Source: an uncultured Lachnospiraceae bacterium (lineage in GTDB: Bacteria; Bacillota; Clostridia; Lachnospirales; Lachnospiraceae). Taken from it: DNA of 64,000 nucleotides. Of this stretch, positions 9,000-17,768 are shown one piece after another (the stretch's first letter is position 1; each line of letters opens with the position of its first letter). The notes beneath the pieces are model-generated. The model was not told where the DNA came from. It was given only the letters and a program-made list of their open reading frames with translations, and ran no database searches. The translations under genes and the position numbers were made by a program. The DNA lies in assembly GCA_951802115.1 (NCBI GenBank), contig CATOPL010000012.1, positions 38,010 to 102,009 on the forward strand, in the 5' to 3' direction.

Positions 9000-10661
9000 A
9001 TGGGTACAAAGAATCGCAGAAAAGGTTCTAATTATATTGTTCAGGGCAGTATACTGGCAGTTGCCTCGATCCTTGTAAGGATTATCGGTCTGGCATATCG
9101 GATTCCTGTTACAAGAATCTTGGGGCCGGTAGGCAACAGCTATTATTCGGCGGCATATGAAGTATATTCCATGGTACTTTTGATCTCTTCCTTCAGTCTT
9201 CCGCTGGCGGTGTCCAAGCTGGTGTCGGCGAGGATGGCTAAGGGAAGAGTTAAAAGCGCATATAAAGTATTTCAGTGTACGCTTGTTTTTGCGTTGATTT
9301 CCGGCGGACTGGGTTCGCTTCTGATTTATTTTGGAGCCGGTTTTTTCAGCGACGTTCTGGTAAGTACGCCGGAGAGCAAGCTGGCGCTACAGGTACTGGC
9401 GCCTACGATTCTGGTCGTGGCTCTGATGGGATGCATGAGAGGATATTTTCAGGGACTGGGCTCGATGATTCCGACAGCGGTGTCGCAGATTGTGGAACAG
9501 GTCGTCAATGCGGCGATCAGCATCAGTGCGGCCTGGGTGCTGTTCCGGTACGGTGCCAAACTGGACGCGCTTTATTCGACAAAAACGTCGGCATATGCCT
9601 GCGGTGCGGCAGGAAGCACGCTTGGTACAAATGCAGGTGCGATTACAGGACTTTTGTTTCTAATCTTTGTCATGCTTGTGTACAGCAGAGTGATGAGCCG
9701 CCGCAGACGACAGGACCGGGGAAGAAGAGTGGAATCCACCAGTGAGATTTATTATCTGCTGATGATCACGATTCTGCCGGTTATCCTGAGTACGGCGGTC
9801 TATAACCTCAGCGGAATCATTGATCAGGGGATATTCAAGCATCTGATGGCCTACAAAAAATACGACAGTATGAAGATCGACGAACTGTGGGGAATCTTCA
9901 GCGGAGAATATAAAGTACTGACCAATGTTCCCATTGCGGTAGCGTCTGCCATGGCATCTTCTGCGATTCCGGTGCTGACGCGTGCGCGAGTAAACAAAGA
10001 CCGAAGAGAGATGCGCAGAAAGACAGAGAATTCCATCCGCTTTGTTATGATCGTCTGTATTCCCTGTGCAGTAGGACTTTCTGTGCTGGCAGAACCGATT
10101 CTGACGCTTTTATTTGGAGCCAAAAGTCATCTGCAGATTTCTGCAGGATTGCTTCAGGTAGGAACCGCGTCGGTTGTTTTGTACGGAATGTCCACGCTGA
10201 CCAACGGAATTCTGCAGGGAATGGACAAAATGAGACTTCCGGTCATCCACGCCGCGATCTCTTTGGCGCTGCATACACTGCTTCTGGCAGGACTATTGCT
10301 GGCGACAGATTTGAAAATCTATGCTGTGGTATGGGCAAATATTTTCTTTGCCTTTCTGATGTGTGTGCTGAATTCTCATTCGATTGCAAAATATATGAGA
10401 TACCGGCAGGAAGTTCTGAGGACGTTTTTGATTCCACTGGCTTCTTCAGCAATAATGGGAGGCGTGGCTTTCGGCGTTCACAAAGGGCTGATGATTGCGG
10501 TAAAAAATAATACAGTAGCCACACTGACTGCCTGTGTCTGCGCGGTTCTGGTGTACGGAGTGACGCTTTTACTACTCAGAGGACTTCGGGAAGAAGAAAT
10601 TCTGGGATTTCCGAAAGGATATATATTGGTGAAGATTGCCAAAAAATTCAGACTTATGTAA
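9000..10661 (+). CDS. Polysaccharide/lipid II flippase, MATE-like (SpoVB/MurJ-type)
   Basis: A 553-aa protein with about 14 membrane segments. The N-terminus NYIVQGSILAVASILVRIIG and the motif RGYFQGLGSMIPTAVSQIVEQ are typical of the SpoVB/YtgP (functional MurJ) branch of the MOP exporters, which flip lipid-linked wall precursors. AGAGGA lies before ATG 9000. In a spore former it may serve cortex or vegetative wall synthesis. Which of the several SpoVB paralogues it is cannot be told. Confidence 0.85.
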   Translation: MGTKNRRKGSNYIVQGSILAVASILVRIIGLAYRIPVTRILGPVGNSYYSAAYEVYSMVLLISSFSLPLAVSKLVSARMAKGRVKSAYKVFQCTLVFALISGGLGSLLIYFGAGFFSDVLVSTPESKLALQVLAPTILVVALMGCMRGYFQGLGSMIPTAVSQIVEQVVNAAISISAAWVLFRYGAKLDALYSTKTSAYACGAAGSTLGTNAGAITGLLFLIFVMLVYSRVMSRRRRQDRGRRVESTSEIYYLLMITILPVILSTAVYNLSGIIDQGIFKHLMAYKKYDSMKIDELWGIFSGEYKVLTNVPIAVASAMASSAIPVLTRARVNKDRREMRRKTENSIRFVMIVCIPCAVGLSVLAEPILTLLFGAKSHLQISAGLLQVGTASVVLYGMSTLTNGILQGMDKMRLPVIHAAISLALHTLLLAGLLLATDLKIYAVVWANIFFAFLMCVLNSHSIAKYMRYRQEVLRTFLIPLASSAIMGGVAFGVHKGLMIAVKNNTVATLTACVCAVLVYGVTLLLLRGLREEEILGFPKGYILVKIAKKFRLM

Positions 10662-10700
10662 AAATTTTGTATAATCCTCTTTTTTCCAGTTCATACTAAC

Positions 10701-10748
10701 TGTGTACTCCTGGAAATTTTCCTGTATGTGTGATTCCAGGAGCACACA
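10701..10748 (+). other. Inverted repeat in the leader of the next gene
   Basis: TGTGTACTCCTGGAA (10701-10715) pairs with TTCCAGGAGCACACA (10734-10748), with one mismatch in 15 bp and an 18-nt loop. It lies 23 nt before the start codon of the next gene, just ahead of its AAAGGAGG site. There is no T tract, so a leader hairpin or operator is more likely than a terminator. Confidence 0.5.
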
Positions 10749-10771
10749 ACCGGAAAAAGGAGGTTTTTACT

Positions 10772-11194
10772 ATGTCCAGGAAAACATGGGGAATTACGCT
10801 TACGGTTCTGGCTCTGGCGGTTGTGACAGCTGCGTTGCTCTGGTATGCAAGAAGGAATACCATGATCCCCCCGGAAGAGCAGAAAGGAACGGAACTGGTG
10901 GAGATGCTTCCGGCTGAGAGCAGGCCGGAACAGGTGCTTCAGGGAAGCGCTCAACAGACCGCTTTGCCAGAAACGGCCGAAGAAAAAGAAACTGCAGAGG
11001 AAGAATACGAATATCTGCTCAAAAATCATGACGGTTATGTGGCGGTTTATCAGCTTCCGAAAGATGAGCTCTATGAATATACAGAAGTACTTATGGAGTT
11101 TCTTCCTGATGGGCTGCAGGAGGAAATTCACAACGGAAAATATTTAAAAAATGATGAGGAACTGTATAATTTTCTTGAAAATTATACAAGTTAG
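10772..11194 (+). CDS. Membrane-anchored protein with BofC-like C-terminal segment
   Basis: A 140-aa protein with one N-terminal membrane segment (residues about 6-24) and an acidic linker. The conserved-looking tail runs YEYLLKNHDGYVAVYQLPKD to GKYLKNDEELYNFLENYTS. This tail resembles the C-terminal segment found in BofC-like proteins of Clostridia. AAAGGAGG (10756-10763) precedes ATG 10772, which decides the start. Predicted outside the membrane; function unknown. It lies about 100 bp before proB in the same direction. Confidence 0.7.
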   Translation: MSRKTWGITLTVLALAVVTAALLWYARRNTMIPPEEQKGTELVEMLPAESRPEQVLQGSAQQTALPETAEEKETAEEEYEYLLKNHDGYVAVYQLPKDELYEYTEVLMEFLPDGLQEEIHNGKYLKNDEELYNFLENYTS

Positions 11195-11293
11195 CATTGT
11201 GTTTGGAGCCAGGATGTTGTAAATTATACCTTGATGGAACATCAACAATATCGTGTGTTCCATGACGGAATGAAAAAGACTGGCGGAATGACA

Positions 11294-12133
11294 ATGACAC
11301 TTAGAAAAACACTGATAGGTAAAAAGAGGATTGTTATAAAAGTAGGAACTTCTTCTTTGACACATCCGGAAACCGGACAGATCGATTTTATCAAAATGGA
11401 AAAACTGGTTCGGGAACTTGCGGATCTTAACAATCGGGGGAAGGAAGTAATACTGGTAAGTTCCGGAGCAATCGCGGTGGGATGTAAAGCCATCGGTATG
11501 AAAGAGCGTCCTGCAAAGCTGGAGGTCAAACAGGCATGTGCTTCGATCGGACAGGCACGCCTGATGATGATCTATCAGAAACTGTTTATGGAGTATAATC
11601 AGATTGCGTCCCAGATTCTTATGACCAAAAATACACTGGTCAATGAACATAACAGGGAGAATGCACGCAATACTTTTGAGACGCTTTTAAGCATGGGGGC
11701 CATTCCCATTGTCAATGAAAATGACACGGTATCTACGTATGAGATCCAGTTCGGAGATAACGATACGCTCTCGGCAATCGTTACCGCACTGGTTCAGGCA
11801 GATCTTTTGATTCTGCTGTCGGACATCGACGGGCTGTTTACGGATGATCCGAATCGGAATCCGGATGCAAAATTCATTGAATATGTGGACCGCGTGGATC
11901 AACGTTTTGAAGAGATGGCAAAAGGGTCGTTCAGCGATGTTGGAACCGGCGGGATGTCCACGAAGCTGGGAGCTGCAAGGCTGGCTACCTCTGCCGGGGC
12001 TGATATGATCATAGCCAACGGAGCTGATATGGGAATTATTCACAGGATTGTGGACGGAGAGCGGCTTGGGACCATGTTTCGGGCCAACCGAACGGAGGAT
12101 TTTTATTTGATTGACTACCTGGACGCCCCGTAA
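11294..12133 (+). CDS. proB: Glutamate 5-kinase, short form
   Basis: Phosphorylates glutamate in the first step of proline synthesis. The amino-acid-kinase fold is seen from KKRIVIKVGTSSLTH at the N-terminus through VLVSSGAIAVGCKAIG-like (VILVSSGAIAVGCKA), NENDTVST and FGDNDTLSA to VGTGGMSTKLGAARLA. At about 279 aa it lacks the C-terminal PUA domain of longer enzymes. ATG 11294 has GGCGGA 6 nt upstream; longer starts exist at 11270 and 11231. Its partner ProA is fused into the gene two positions downstream. Confidence 0.93.
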   Translation: MTLRKTLIGKKRIVIKVGTSSLTHPETGQIDFIKMEKLVRELADLNNRGKEVILVSSGAIAVGCKAIGMKERPAKLEVKQACASIGQARLMMIYQKLFMEYNQIASQILMTKNTLVNEHNRENARNTFETLLSMGAIPIVNENDTVSTYEIQFGDNDTLSAIVTALVQADLLILLSDIDGLFTDDPNRNPDAKFIEYVDRVDQRFEEMAKGSFSDVGTGGMSTKLGAARLATSAGADMIIANGADMGIIHRIVDGERLGTMFRANRTEDFYLIDYLDAP

Positions 12134-12175
12134 AACCGTTCAAAAAATGTAAAATATACATAAAAATCAGACGGA

Positions 12176-12289
12176 GTCTGCGGAACTCATATATCAAACA
12201 GCAGACATCGTACAGTATGCAGAGCAGTTGCAGACAGCAAACTGCTCTGGGTAGCCGATACTGGACGTGGTCTGCGGAACTCATATATC
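12176..12289. repeat. Direct repeat of 20 bp, two copies
   Basis: GTCTGCGGAACTCATATATC occurs at 12176-12195 and again at 12270-12289, a spacing of 94 bp. The second copy abuts the ribosome binding site of the DUF896 gene. A shorter relative (TGCGGAACTCAAATC) occurs near 43964, also just before a ribosome binding site. Confidence 0.6.
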
Positions 12290-12300
12290 GAAAGGATCAT

Positions 12301-12522
12301 ATGGACGAGAGAAAGATTGCAAGAATTAACGAGCTGGCACGCAGATCAAAAGCGGAAGGTCTTACGGAAGCGGAAAAGAAAGAGCAGCAGCTTTTAAGGC
12401 AGGAATTTCTTGCTGCCGTAAGAGGGAACCTGAAAAGTCAGCTTGATCAGATTGACATCAAGGAACCGGATGGAACGATTGTAAACCTGGGGGAAAAATA
12501 TGGAAAAAAACAGAAAAACTGA
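12301..12522 (+). CDS. DUF896 (YnzC-like) small protein
   Basis: A 73-aa charged helical protein. [20 protein letters not shown] and [20 protein letters not shown] match the DUF896 family of Firmicutes. AAAGGA precedes ATG 12301. The 3' end overlaps the next gene by 23 bp. Family members are linked in Bacillus to SOS-regulated neighbours, but the function is unknown. Confidence 0.88.
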   Translation: MDERKIARINELARRSKAEGLTEAEKKEQQLLRQEFLAAVRGNLKSQLDQIDIKEPDGTIVNLGEKYGKKQKN

Positions 12523-14317
12523 AATCAGAACAGAAGTAAAACGGCGCAGAGCGGATGCGTCTTTGGAATATCTGCACGAAGCAAGTCTTCAGATCAAGGA
12601 ACGTTTTATAAATCTGGAAGCTTACCGGAATTCGGATCTTCTTCTGGCTTATGTGGATGCAAAAAGGGAAGTGGAAACCCGGCTTCTGATGCAGCAGGCG
12701 TGGGCTGACGGAAAGAAGGTCGCCGCTCCGAGAGTAGACGGAGACGGTATTATGCATTATTATTATCTGCAGGACTTTGAGGAGCTGGAATCCGGAAGCT
12801 TTGGTATCATGGAGCCGCGAAAGGACTGTCCACTTTGTGAGACGGAAGAAGGGCTTCTGCTGATGCCTGGCGTGGCGTTTGACGAAAGCTGTCACAGAGT
12901 CGGCTACGGCGGCGGATATTATGACCGTTACCTGGAAAAGCATCCGGGACTTGTACATATAGCGCTGGCATTTGAATTTCAGATATTTGAGAATGTTCCA
13001 TTTGAAGATCACGATATTCTGCCGGAGATGATCATTACGGAGAAGAGGCTTCTGCAGCCGGTCCTGAAAAAAGAAAAGACTCTGGAAGAGATTGGACAAA
13101 GTGCAAGGAAGGCGGAACCGGTGCTGCGTATCCTGAATACCGCAGAAAAAAACGAAGCGCTTCTGCACACGGCACAGATACTTGAAAATATGAGTGGATT
13201 CATTCTGGCGGAAAATGCAAAAGATATCGAACAGGCGCGGAAAAACGGAATGAATTCCGGAATGATTGACCGGCTTTTGCTGACTGAGGAACGTATTTCA
13301 GGTATGGCAGAAGGACTCTGTCAGGTAGCAGCGCTTCCGGATCCGGTGGGAGAAGTGTTATCTATGAAACAAAGGCCAAACGGGCTGATGATCGGACAGA
13401 AAAAAGTACCTCTGGGCGTGATCGGTATTATCTATGAATCCCGTCCCAATGTGACGGCTGATGCTTTTGCACTCTGCTTTAAAGCGGGCAATGTGGTGAT
13501 CTTAAGAGGCGGAAGCGACGCATTTTATTCCAATCGGGCGATTGTACGGGCGATTCGTACGGCATTGCAGCACAGGGGACTTCCGCAGGATGCCATTCAG
13601 TTGATTGAAGATACCAGACGGGAGACCGTTCAGGAATTTATGAAAATGAATCAATACGTGGACGTGCTGATTCCAAGAGGTGGCGCAGGGTTGATCCGCA
13701 CTGTTGTGGAAAACAGCCGGATTCCCGTGATTGAAACCGGAACCGGAAATTGCCATATCTTTGTGGATGAAAGCGCAGATCCAAAGATGGCGATAAACAT
13801 TATTTATAATGCCAAAACACAGCGTATCGGCGTGTGCAATGCCTGCGAATCGGTAGTCATTCACGAAAAGATCATAGATTCCCTGCTGCCGGCTTTAAAA
13901 AAACGTCTGGATGAAAAGCATGTGGAAATACGGGGAGACGAACATGCGTTAAGAGCGGCAGAGGGGCTGCTTCCGGCCTCGGAAGAAGACTGGGGAACCG
14001 AATATCTGGATTATATTCTTTCCGTAAAAACGGTATCGGATATCAAGGAAGCCATTGCACATATAAACCGCTATAATACCGGACATTCAGAAGCTATTAT
14101 TACGTCGGATTATCAAAATGCGCAGAAATTTTTAAACGAGGTTGATGCCGCTGCCGTGTATGTAAATGCGTCTACCCGTTTTACAGATGGATTTGAATTC
14201 GGCTTTGGTGCGGAAATCGGCATCAGTACGCAGAAACTCCATGCCAGAGGTCCTATGGGGTTAGATGCGCTGACCTCCGGCAAATATATTATTTATGGAA
14301 ACGGACAGACAAGATGA
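12500..14317 (+). CDS. proA: Fusion: 5-formyltetrahydrofolate cyclo-ligase + glutamate-5-semialdehyde dehydrogenase (ProA)
   Basis: A single 605-aa open frame joining two enzymes. Residues about 1-190 are 5-formyl-THF cyclo-ligase, with [20 protein letters not shown], the family's GYGGGYYDR motif. Residues about 193-605 are gamma-glutamyl phosphate reductase, with [45 protein letters not shown], the nucleophile region [10 protein letters not shown] and [10 protein letters not shown]. Both halves are full length with a short linker, so this is a real fusion and not a read-through. It follows proB closely. The first half recycles folate; the second makes glutamate semialdehyde for proline. Confidence 0.93.
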   Translation: MEKNRKTEIRTEVKRRRADASLEYLHEASLQIKERFINLEAYRNSDLLLAYVDAKREVETRLLMQQAWADGKKVAAPRVDGDGIMHYYYLQDFEELESGSFGIMEPRKDCPLCETEEGLLLMPGVAFDESCHRVGYGGGYYDRYLEKHPGLVHIALAFEFQIFENVPFEDHDILPEMIITEKRLLQPVLKKEKTLEEIGQSARKAEPVLRILNTAEKNEALLHTAQILENMSGFILAENAKDIEQARKNGMNSGMIDRLLLTEERISGMAEGLCQVAALPDPVGEVLSMKQRPNGLMIGQKKVPLGVIGIIYESRPNVTADAFALCFKAGNVVILRGGSDAFYSNRAIVRAIRTALQHRGLPQDAIQLIEDTRRETVQEFMKMNQYVDVLIPRGGAGLIRTVVENSRIPVIETGTGNCHIFVDESADPKMAINIIYNAKTQRIGVCNACESVVIHEKIIDSLLPALKKRLDEKHVEIRGDEHALRAAEGLLPASEEDWGTEYLDYILSVKTVSDIKEAIAHINRYNTGHSEAIITSDYQNAQKFLNEVDAAAVYVNASTRFTDGFEFGFGAEIGISTQKLHARGPMGLDALTSGKYIIYGNGQTR

Positions 14318-14865
14318 GAGTGATCGCAGGTACAGCGCGGAGTATGCCGCTGAAAACTTTAAAAGGCATAAATACAAGGCCGACAACGGATAAAACAAAA
14401 GAAACTCTGTTTAATATTCTGCAGGCAGATGTACCGGACTGTCGTTTTCTGGATCTGTTCAGCGGCAGCGGCGCAATCGCCATTGAAGCACTCAGCAGAG
14501 GCGCAGCCTGTGCGGTTTTGGTGGAACAGAACAAAAAGGCTGCAGAATGCATCAGAGAAAACCTGACGTTTACGAAAATGTCCGAGCGGGCGCAGGTGTA
14601 TCAATGCGATGTGTTGACGGCGCTGCAGCAACTGGAAGGGCAGAAGCCGTTTGATATCATTTTCATGGATCCGCCATACGATCAGCAGCTGGAACAGCAG
14701 GTGCTTGCCTGCCTGGCAGACAGCAGTCTGGCGGATGAATATACAGTGATTGTAGCAGAGGCATCTCTGGAAACAGATTTTTCCTGGCTGGAGGACCTGG
14801 GCTATCACGCGTACAAATATAAAAAATACAAGACAAACCAGCATGTATTTCTTCAGAAAACGTGA
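14314..14865 (+). CDS. rsmD: 16S rRNA (guanine966-N2)-methyltransferase
   Basis: A 183-aa SAM-dependent methyltransferase. The conserved N-terminal [12 protein letters not shown], the SAM motif [20 protein letters not shown] and the catalytic MDPPYD are visible. The ATG overlaps the upstream stop by 4 bp. It is followed after 17 bp by coaD, its usual neighbour in Firmicutes. Confidence 0.95.
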   Translation: MRVIAGTARSMPLKTLKGINTRPTTDKTKETLFNILQADVPDCRFLDLFSGSGAIAIEALSRGAACAVLVEQNKKAAECIRENLTFTKMSERAQVYQCDVLTALQQLEGQKPFDIIFMDPPYDQQLEQQVLACLADSSLADEYTVIVAEASLETDFSWLEDLGYHAYKYKKYKTNQHVFLQKT

Positions 14866-14882
14866 CAGGGAAAGGATAAAAA

Positions 14883-15386
14883 ATGATTCGTGCAATCTAT
14901 CCGGGCAGTTTTGACCCGGTAACACTAGGACACCTGGATATTATAGAGAGAGCAGCCAAAACGGTGGATGAACTGATTGTAGGTGTGCTGAACAACAGCG
15001 GGAAAACACCGATGTTTTCCATTGACGAGCGTGTCAGTATGCTAAAAAATGTGACAGCCGCGATTTCAAATGTTAAGATCATGTCATTCTCAGGCCTTTT
15101 AGTGGACTTTGCAAAGCAGACGGGTGCTACGATCGTGGTGAGAGGACTGCGCGCAATCTCTGATTTTGAATACGAGCTCCAGATGGCGCAGACAAACCGT
15201 AAACTTTACCCACTGCTTGATACTATGTTTCTGGCGACCAGCCTGAAATATTCTTATTTAAGTTCTACGATTGTGAAAGAAGTGGCATTTTTTGACGGCG
15301 ATATACAGGAATTTGTACCAGAATCCGTAGTCGAAAGCGTACAGGAAAAGGTGCAGGCCAGAAAGCGAATGCGGGAGAACGATTAA
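14883..15386 (+). CDS. coaD: Phosphopantetheine adenylyltransferase
   Basis: A 167-aa nucleotidyltransferase for the penultimate step of coenzyme A synthesis. [20 protein letters not shown] contains the GH nucleotide-binding motif, [18 protein letters not shown] and [19 protein letters not shown] are family signatures. The length is normal. CoA supply is relevant to the acetyl-CoA synthase genes further on, but there is no direct link. Confidence 0.96.
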   Translation: MIRAIYPGSFDPVTLGHLDIIERAAKTVDELIVGVLNNSGKTPMFSIDERVSMLKNVTAAISNVKIMSFSGLLVDFAKQTGATIVVRGLRAISDFEYELQMAQTNRKLYPLLDTMFLATSLKYSYLSSTIVKEVAFFDGDIQEFVPESVVESVQEKVQARKRMREND

Positions 15387-15492
15387 ATCTTGCACAAATT
15401 TGCCTGTTCAGTTATAATTACCATAAAAATACAGATATTTATAATGGATTGTATATAGCAGGAACAGGGCAGACAGAAGGAGTAGAGTGATA

Positions 15493-16077
15493 ATGAGCAA
15501 CAGCCGTATAGAACAGATCATAGAAGAGATTGAGGATTATATTGATACCTGTAAAGGACCGCTTCTTGGTTCCGGCGACAAAATAATTGTGAACCGGGAA
15601 CGGATGGAAGAACTGCTGAGAGAACTGCGGATGAAGACGCCGGAAGAGATCAAACGTTATCAGAAGGTTTTGGCGAATAAAGATGCCATTCTGGCGGACG
15701 CACAGAAACGGGCGGAGGCGATCGTGGCACAGGCCAATCTTCAGAATCAGGAGATGGTCAATGAACATGAAATCATGCAGCAGGCCTATGAGCAGGCAAA
15801 TCAGGTGATTGAGACAGCAGGTATGCAGGCACAGGAGATTCTGAACAACGCGACCAGAGACGCCAATGAGATCCGTATGGGAGCGATTCAGTATACGGAT
15901 GATATGCTTGCCGATGTACAGAATCTTGTACAGAAAATGGTAGGATCAGCAAACTCTCATTACGAAGCAATGCTGAATGATTTTCAGGGAATCTATAATA
16001 CCATTACCAACAACCGGGCAGAACTGATGCCGCAGCAGCCGAAGGAAGCGCCAGAAGAAGAAACAGCAGTAAAGTGA
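15493..16077 (+). CDS. Coiled-coil protein, DivIVA/V-ATPase-H-like
   Basis: A 194-aa protein that is almost wholly helical, with a long Gln/Glu/Ala-rich coiled coil (residues about 50-135). Proteins of this type are often labelled vacuolar ATPase subunit H or DivIVA-like in Lachnospiraceae and lie after coaD. AGAAGGAG is 10 nt before ATG 15493; an in-frame GTG at 15487 is the alternative. The acidic tail (EAPEEETAVK) overlaps the convergent YlbJ-like gene by 74 bp. A role in cell shape or division is a guess. Confidence 0.75.
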   Translation: MSNSRIEQIIEEIEDYIDTCKGPLLGSGDKIIVNRERMEELLRELRMKTPEEIKRYQKVLANKDAILADAQKRAEAIVAQANLQNQEMVNEHEIMQQAYEQANQVIETAGMQAQEILNNATRDANEIRMGAIQYTDDMLADVQNLVQKMVGSANSHYEAMLNDFQGIYNTITNNRAELMPQQPKEAPEEETAVK

Positions 16078-16948
16078 CGATGATTCTGCCCTTCAGCCAG
16101 GTTCGTATGGACAACGGCGTTCCTGCAAGGACGCTCTGCGTCTGAGCGCAGATACATAATCCCCCGAAGGCAGCGTCCGCACAGATCAGAGCGGTTCTGA
16201 GTCCAGGCTGAACAATCGAAGCAGAGAGCTGATCAATGCCGCTGCTTATTTCAAAAACTGCGCCGATGACGGCAAGTGCGGAAGCAGAAAGCGGAAGAAG
16301 CTTTAAAAACTGCACGAATATGGTAAAGAGCATGATATAGCCGCCAAGGCGTGTGATTGTTGAAAAGCCGTCCATGATACAGGCATCCAGCATCGGAAAA
16401 TCCAGCCGGTGCAAAGGGGCCTGTTTTTTTGCCGGGGCGGACTGTGAAAAATGATAAAAAGAACGGGAGATCAGCCCATAGAGAACAGGAAGCATGTAAA
16501 ACAACAGCACCAGCTGCCAGGGAACAGATGAACAGCCCAGCTTCAGAAGGCAGACGTAATTCAGAAAAAATGCAGGACTTACATTGTTGCAGAATCCAAG
16601 GAGATAGGCTCCTTCTTCGGCAGAAATATGGTTTTCCCGTACCAGGTCGGCGATTACTTTGGCGCCCATGGGAAAACCACACAGAAAACCAAGAAGAACT
16701 GCATAGCAGCCTTCCTCCGAAATACGAAACAGTTTTTTGAAAAAAGGCGCGTATATAGGAGCCAGATACCGAAACATGCCTGTACGAACCAGAAGACCGG
16801 AGACAATCATAAAAGGCAGAAGGGACGGCAGAACGGCCGTATACCATAAGTTCAGCCCCAGGGAACATCCGGAGGCGATCACATCCGGGTGCAGAAAAAG
16901 CAAAAGGAGCAGCGCCGGTGCCGCGAGAATGAAAAGTATCTTTTTCAA
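16004..16948 (-). CDS. Sporulation integral membrane protein, YlbJ-like
   Basis: A 314-aa protein with about 8 hydrophobic segments and the nucleoside-recognition (Gate) layout. LPSLLPFMIVSGLLVRTG, LGFLCGFPMGAKVIADLVRE and LLGFCNNVSPAFFLNYVC are the recognisable YlbJ-type motifs. In Bacillus YlbJ is needed for spore cortex formation. The 3' end runs antisense through the last 74 bp of the coiled-coil gene, where the Glu-rich tail codons read as Leu/Phe on this strand. It is divergent from the M23 peptidase gene, with 55 bp between starts. Confidence 0.8.
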   Translation of the reverse strand: MKKILFILAAPALLLLLFLHPDVIASGCSLGLNLWYTAVLPSLLPFMIVSGLLVRTGMFRYLAPIYAPFFKKLFRISEEGCYAVLLGFLCGFPMGAKVIADLVRENHISAEEGAYLLGFCNNVSPAFFLNYVCLLKLGCSSVPWQLVLLFYMLPVLYGLISRSFYHFSQSAPAKKQAPLHRLDFPMLDACIMDGFSTITRLGGYIMLFTIFVQFLKLLPLSASALAVIGAVFEISSGIDQLSASIVQPGLRTALICADAAFGGLCICAQTQSVLAGTPLSIRTWLKGRIIVTLLLFLLLALPSAAAASVLPGCW

Positions 16949-17003
16949 AATGCCACCATATAATGAACTAATTCCCTACATTTTATGGGGCAAGCGGTGA
17001 AAT

Positions 17004-17669
17004 ATGAGTCAAAATCGGAAGATTGCATGTTATCTGACAATAATACTGCTTCTGGGCTGTATCGTGCAGGGAGAGATGCTGTGGCTCAAGGATATTCTTG
17101 AAGCACAGATTCTTCCGGAGGAGAATGTACGAGGGGAGTTCGAGATTTACAGAGATACGCTGGAACTGATCTGGGAGGAGATTGTCTGGTTTCCGGTACC
17201 GGCCTCCTCTTCAAATGAACAGGCAGAAGTCGCTTTTGAAAACAGCTGGATGGCAGAGCGGAATTACGGCGGGAAAAGAAGTCACGAGGGTACAGATATC
17301 ATGGCTTTGACCGATCAGTCAGACTATTATCCTGTCGTCAGTATTACAGAGGGAACGGTTGAACAGGTAGGATGGCTGGAAAAAGGAGGATACCGGATTG
17401 GAATCCGTTCCGGAAACGGGAATTATTACTATTATGCACATCTGGCTTCTTATGCCGGAGAATGGGAACCAGGAGATCCGGTGGAAGCCGGAGACATACT
17501 TGGATATATGGGAGATACGGGCTATGGGCCGGAAGGAACAACCGGACAATTTCCGGTACATCTGCACCTTGGAATCTATGTCCCGCTGGGAGCCGATAAA
17601 GAAATGGCGGTAAACCCGTACTGGATGCTGAAATATCTGGAAAATTCAAAATTGACATATTCTTATTAA
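17004..17669 (+). CDS. M23 family metallopeptidase
   Basis: A 221-aa protein with an N-terminal signal anchor (residues about 8-25) and a LytM-type peptidase domain. The zinc ligands are visible in RSHEGTDI (HxxxD) and PVHLHLGIY (HxH). GSITEG-like VSITEGTVEQVGWLEKGGYR and YYYAHLASY are typical of the fold. Likely cuts peptidoglycan cross-links outside the membrane. Adjacent to the YlbJ-like gene, so a role in spore wall morphogenesis is possible but unproven. Confidence 0.88.
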   Translation: MSQNRKIACYLTIILLLGCIVQGEMLWLKDILEAQILPEENVRGEFEIYRDTLELIWEEIVWFPVPASSSNEQAEVAFENSWMAERNYGGKRSHEGTDIMALTDQSDYYPVVSITEGTVEQVGWLEKGGYRIGIRSGNGNYYYYAHLASYAGEWEPGDPVEAGDILGYMGDTGYGPEGTTGQFPVHLHLGIYVPLGADKEMAVNPYWMLKYLENSKLTYSY

Positions 17670-17768
17670 ATGGGATGTGTGATATACTGATAACAGGCGC
17701 CTTAATTGGACGTCGGTATTTCGTATCCACAGCGCTATTCGCTGACAAAAGCAGAGAGGAACAGAATT

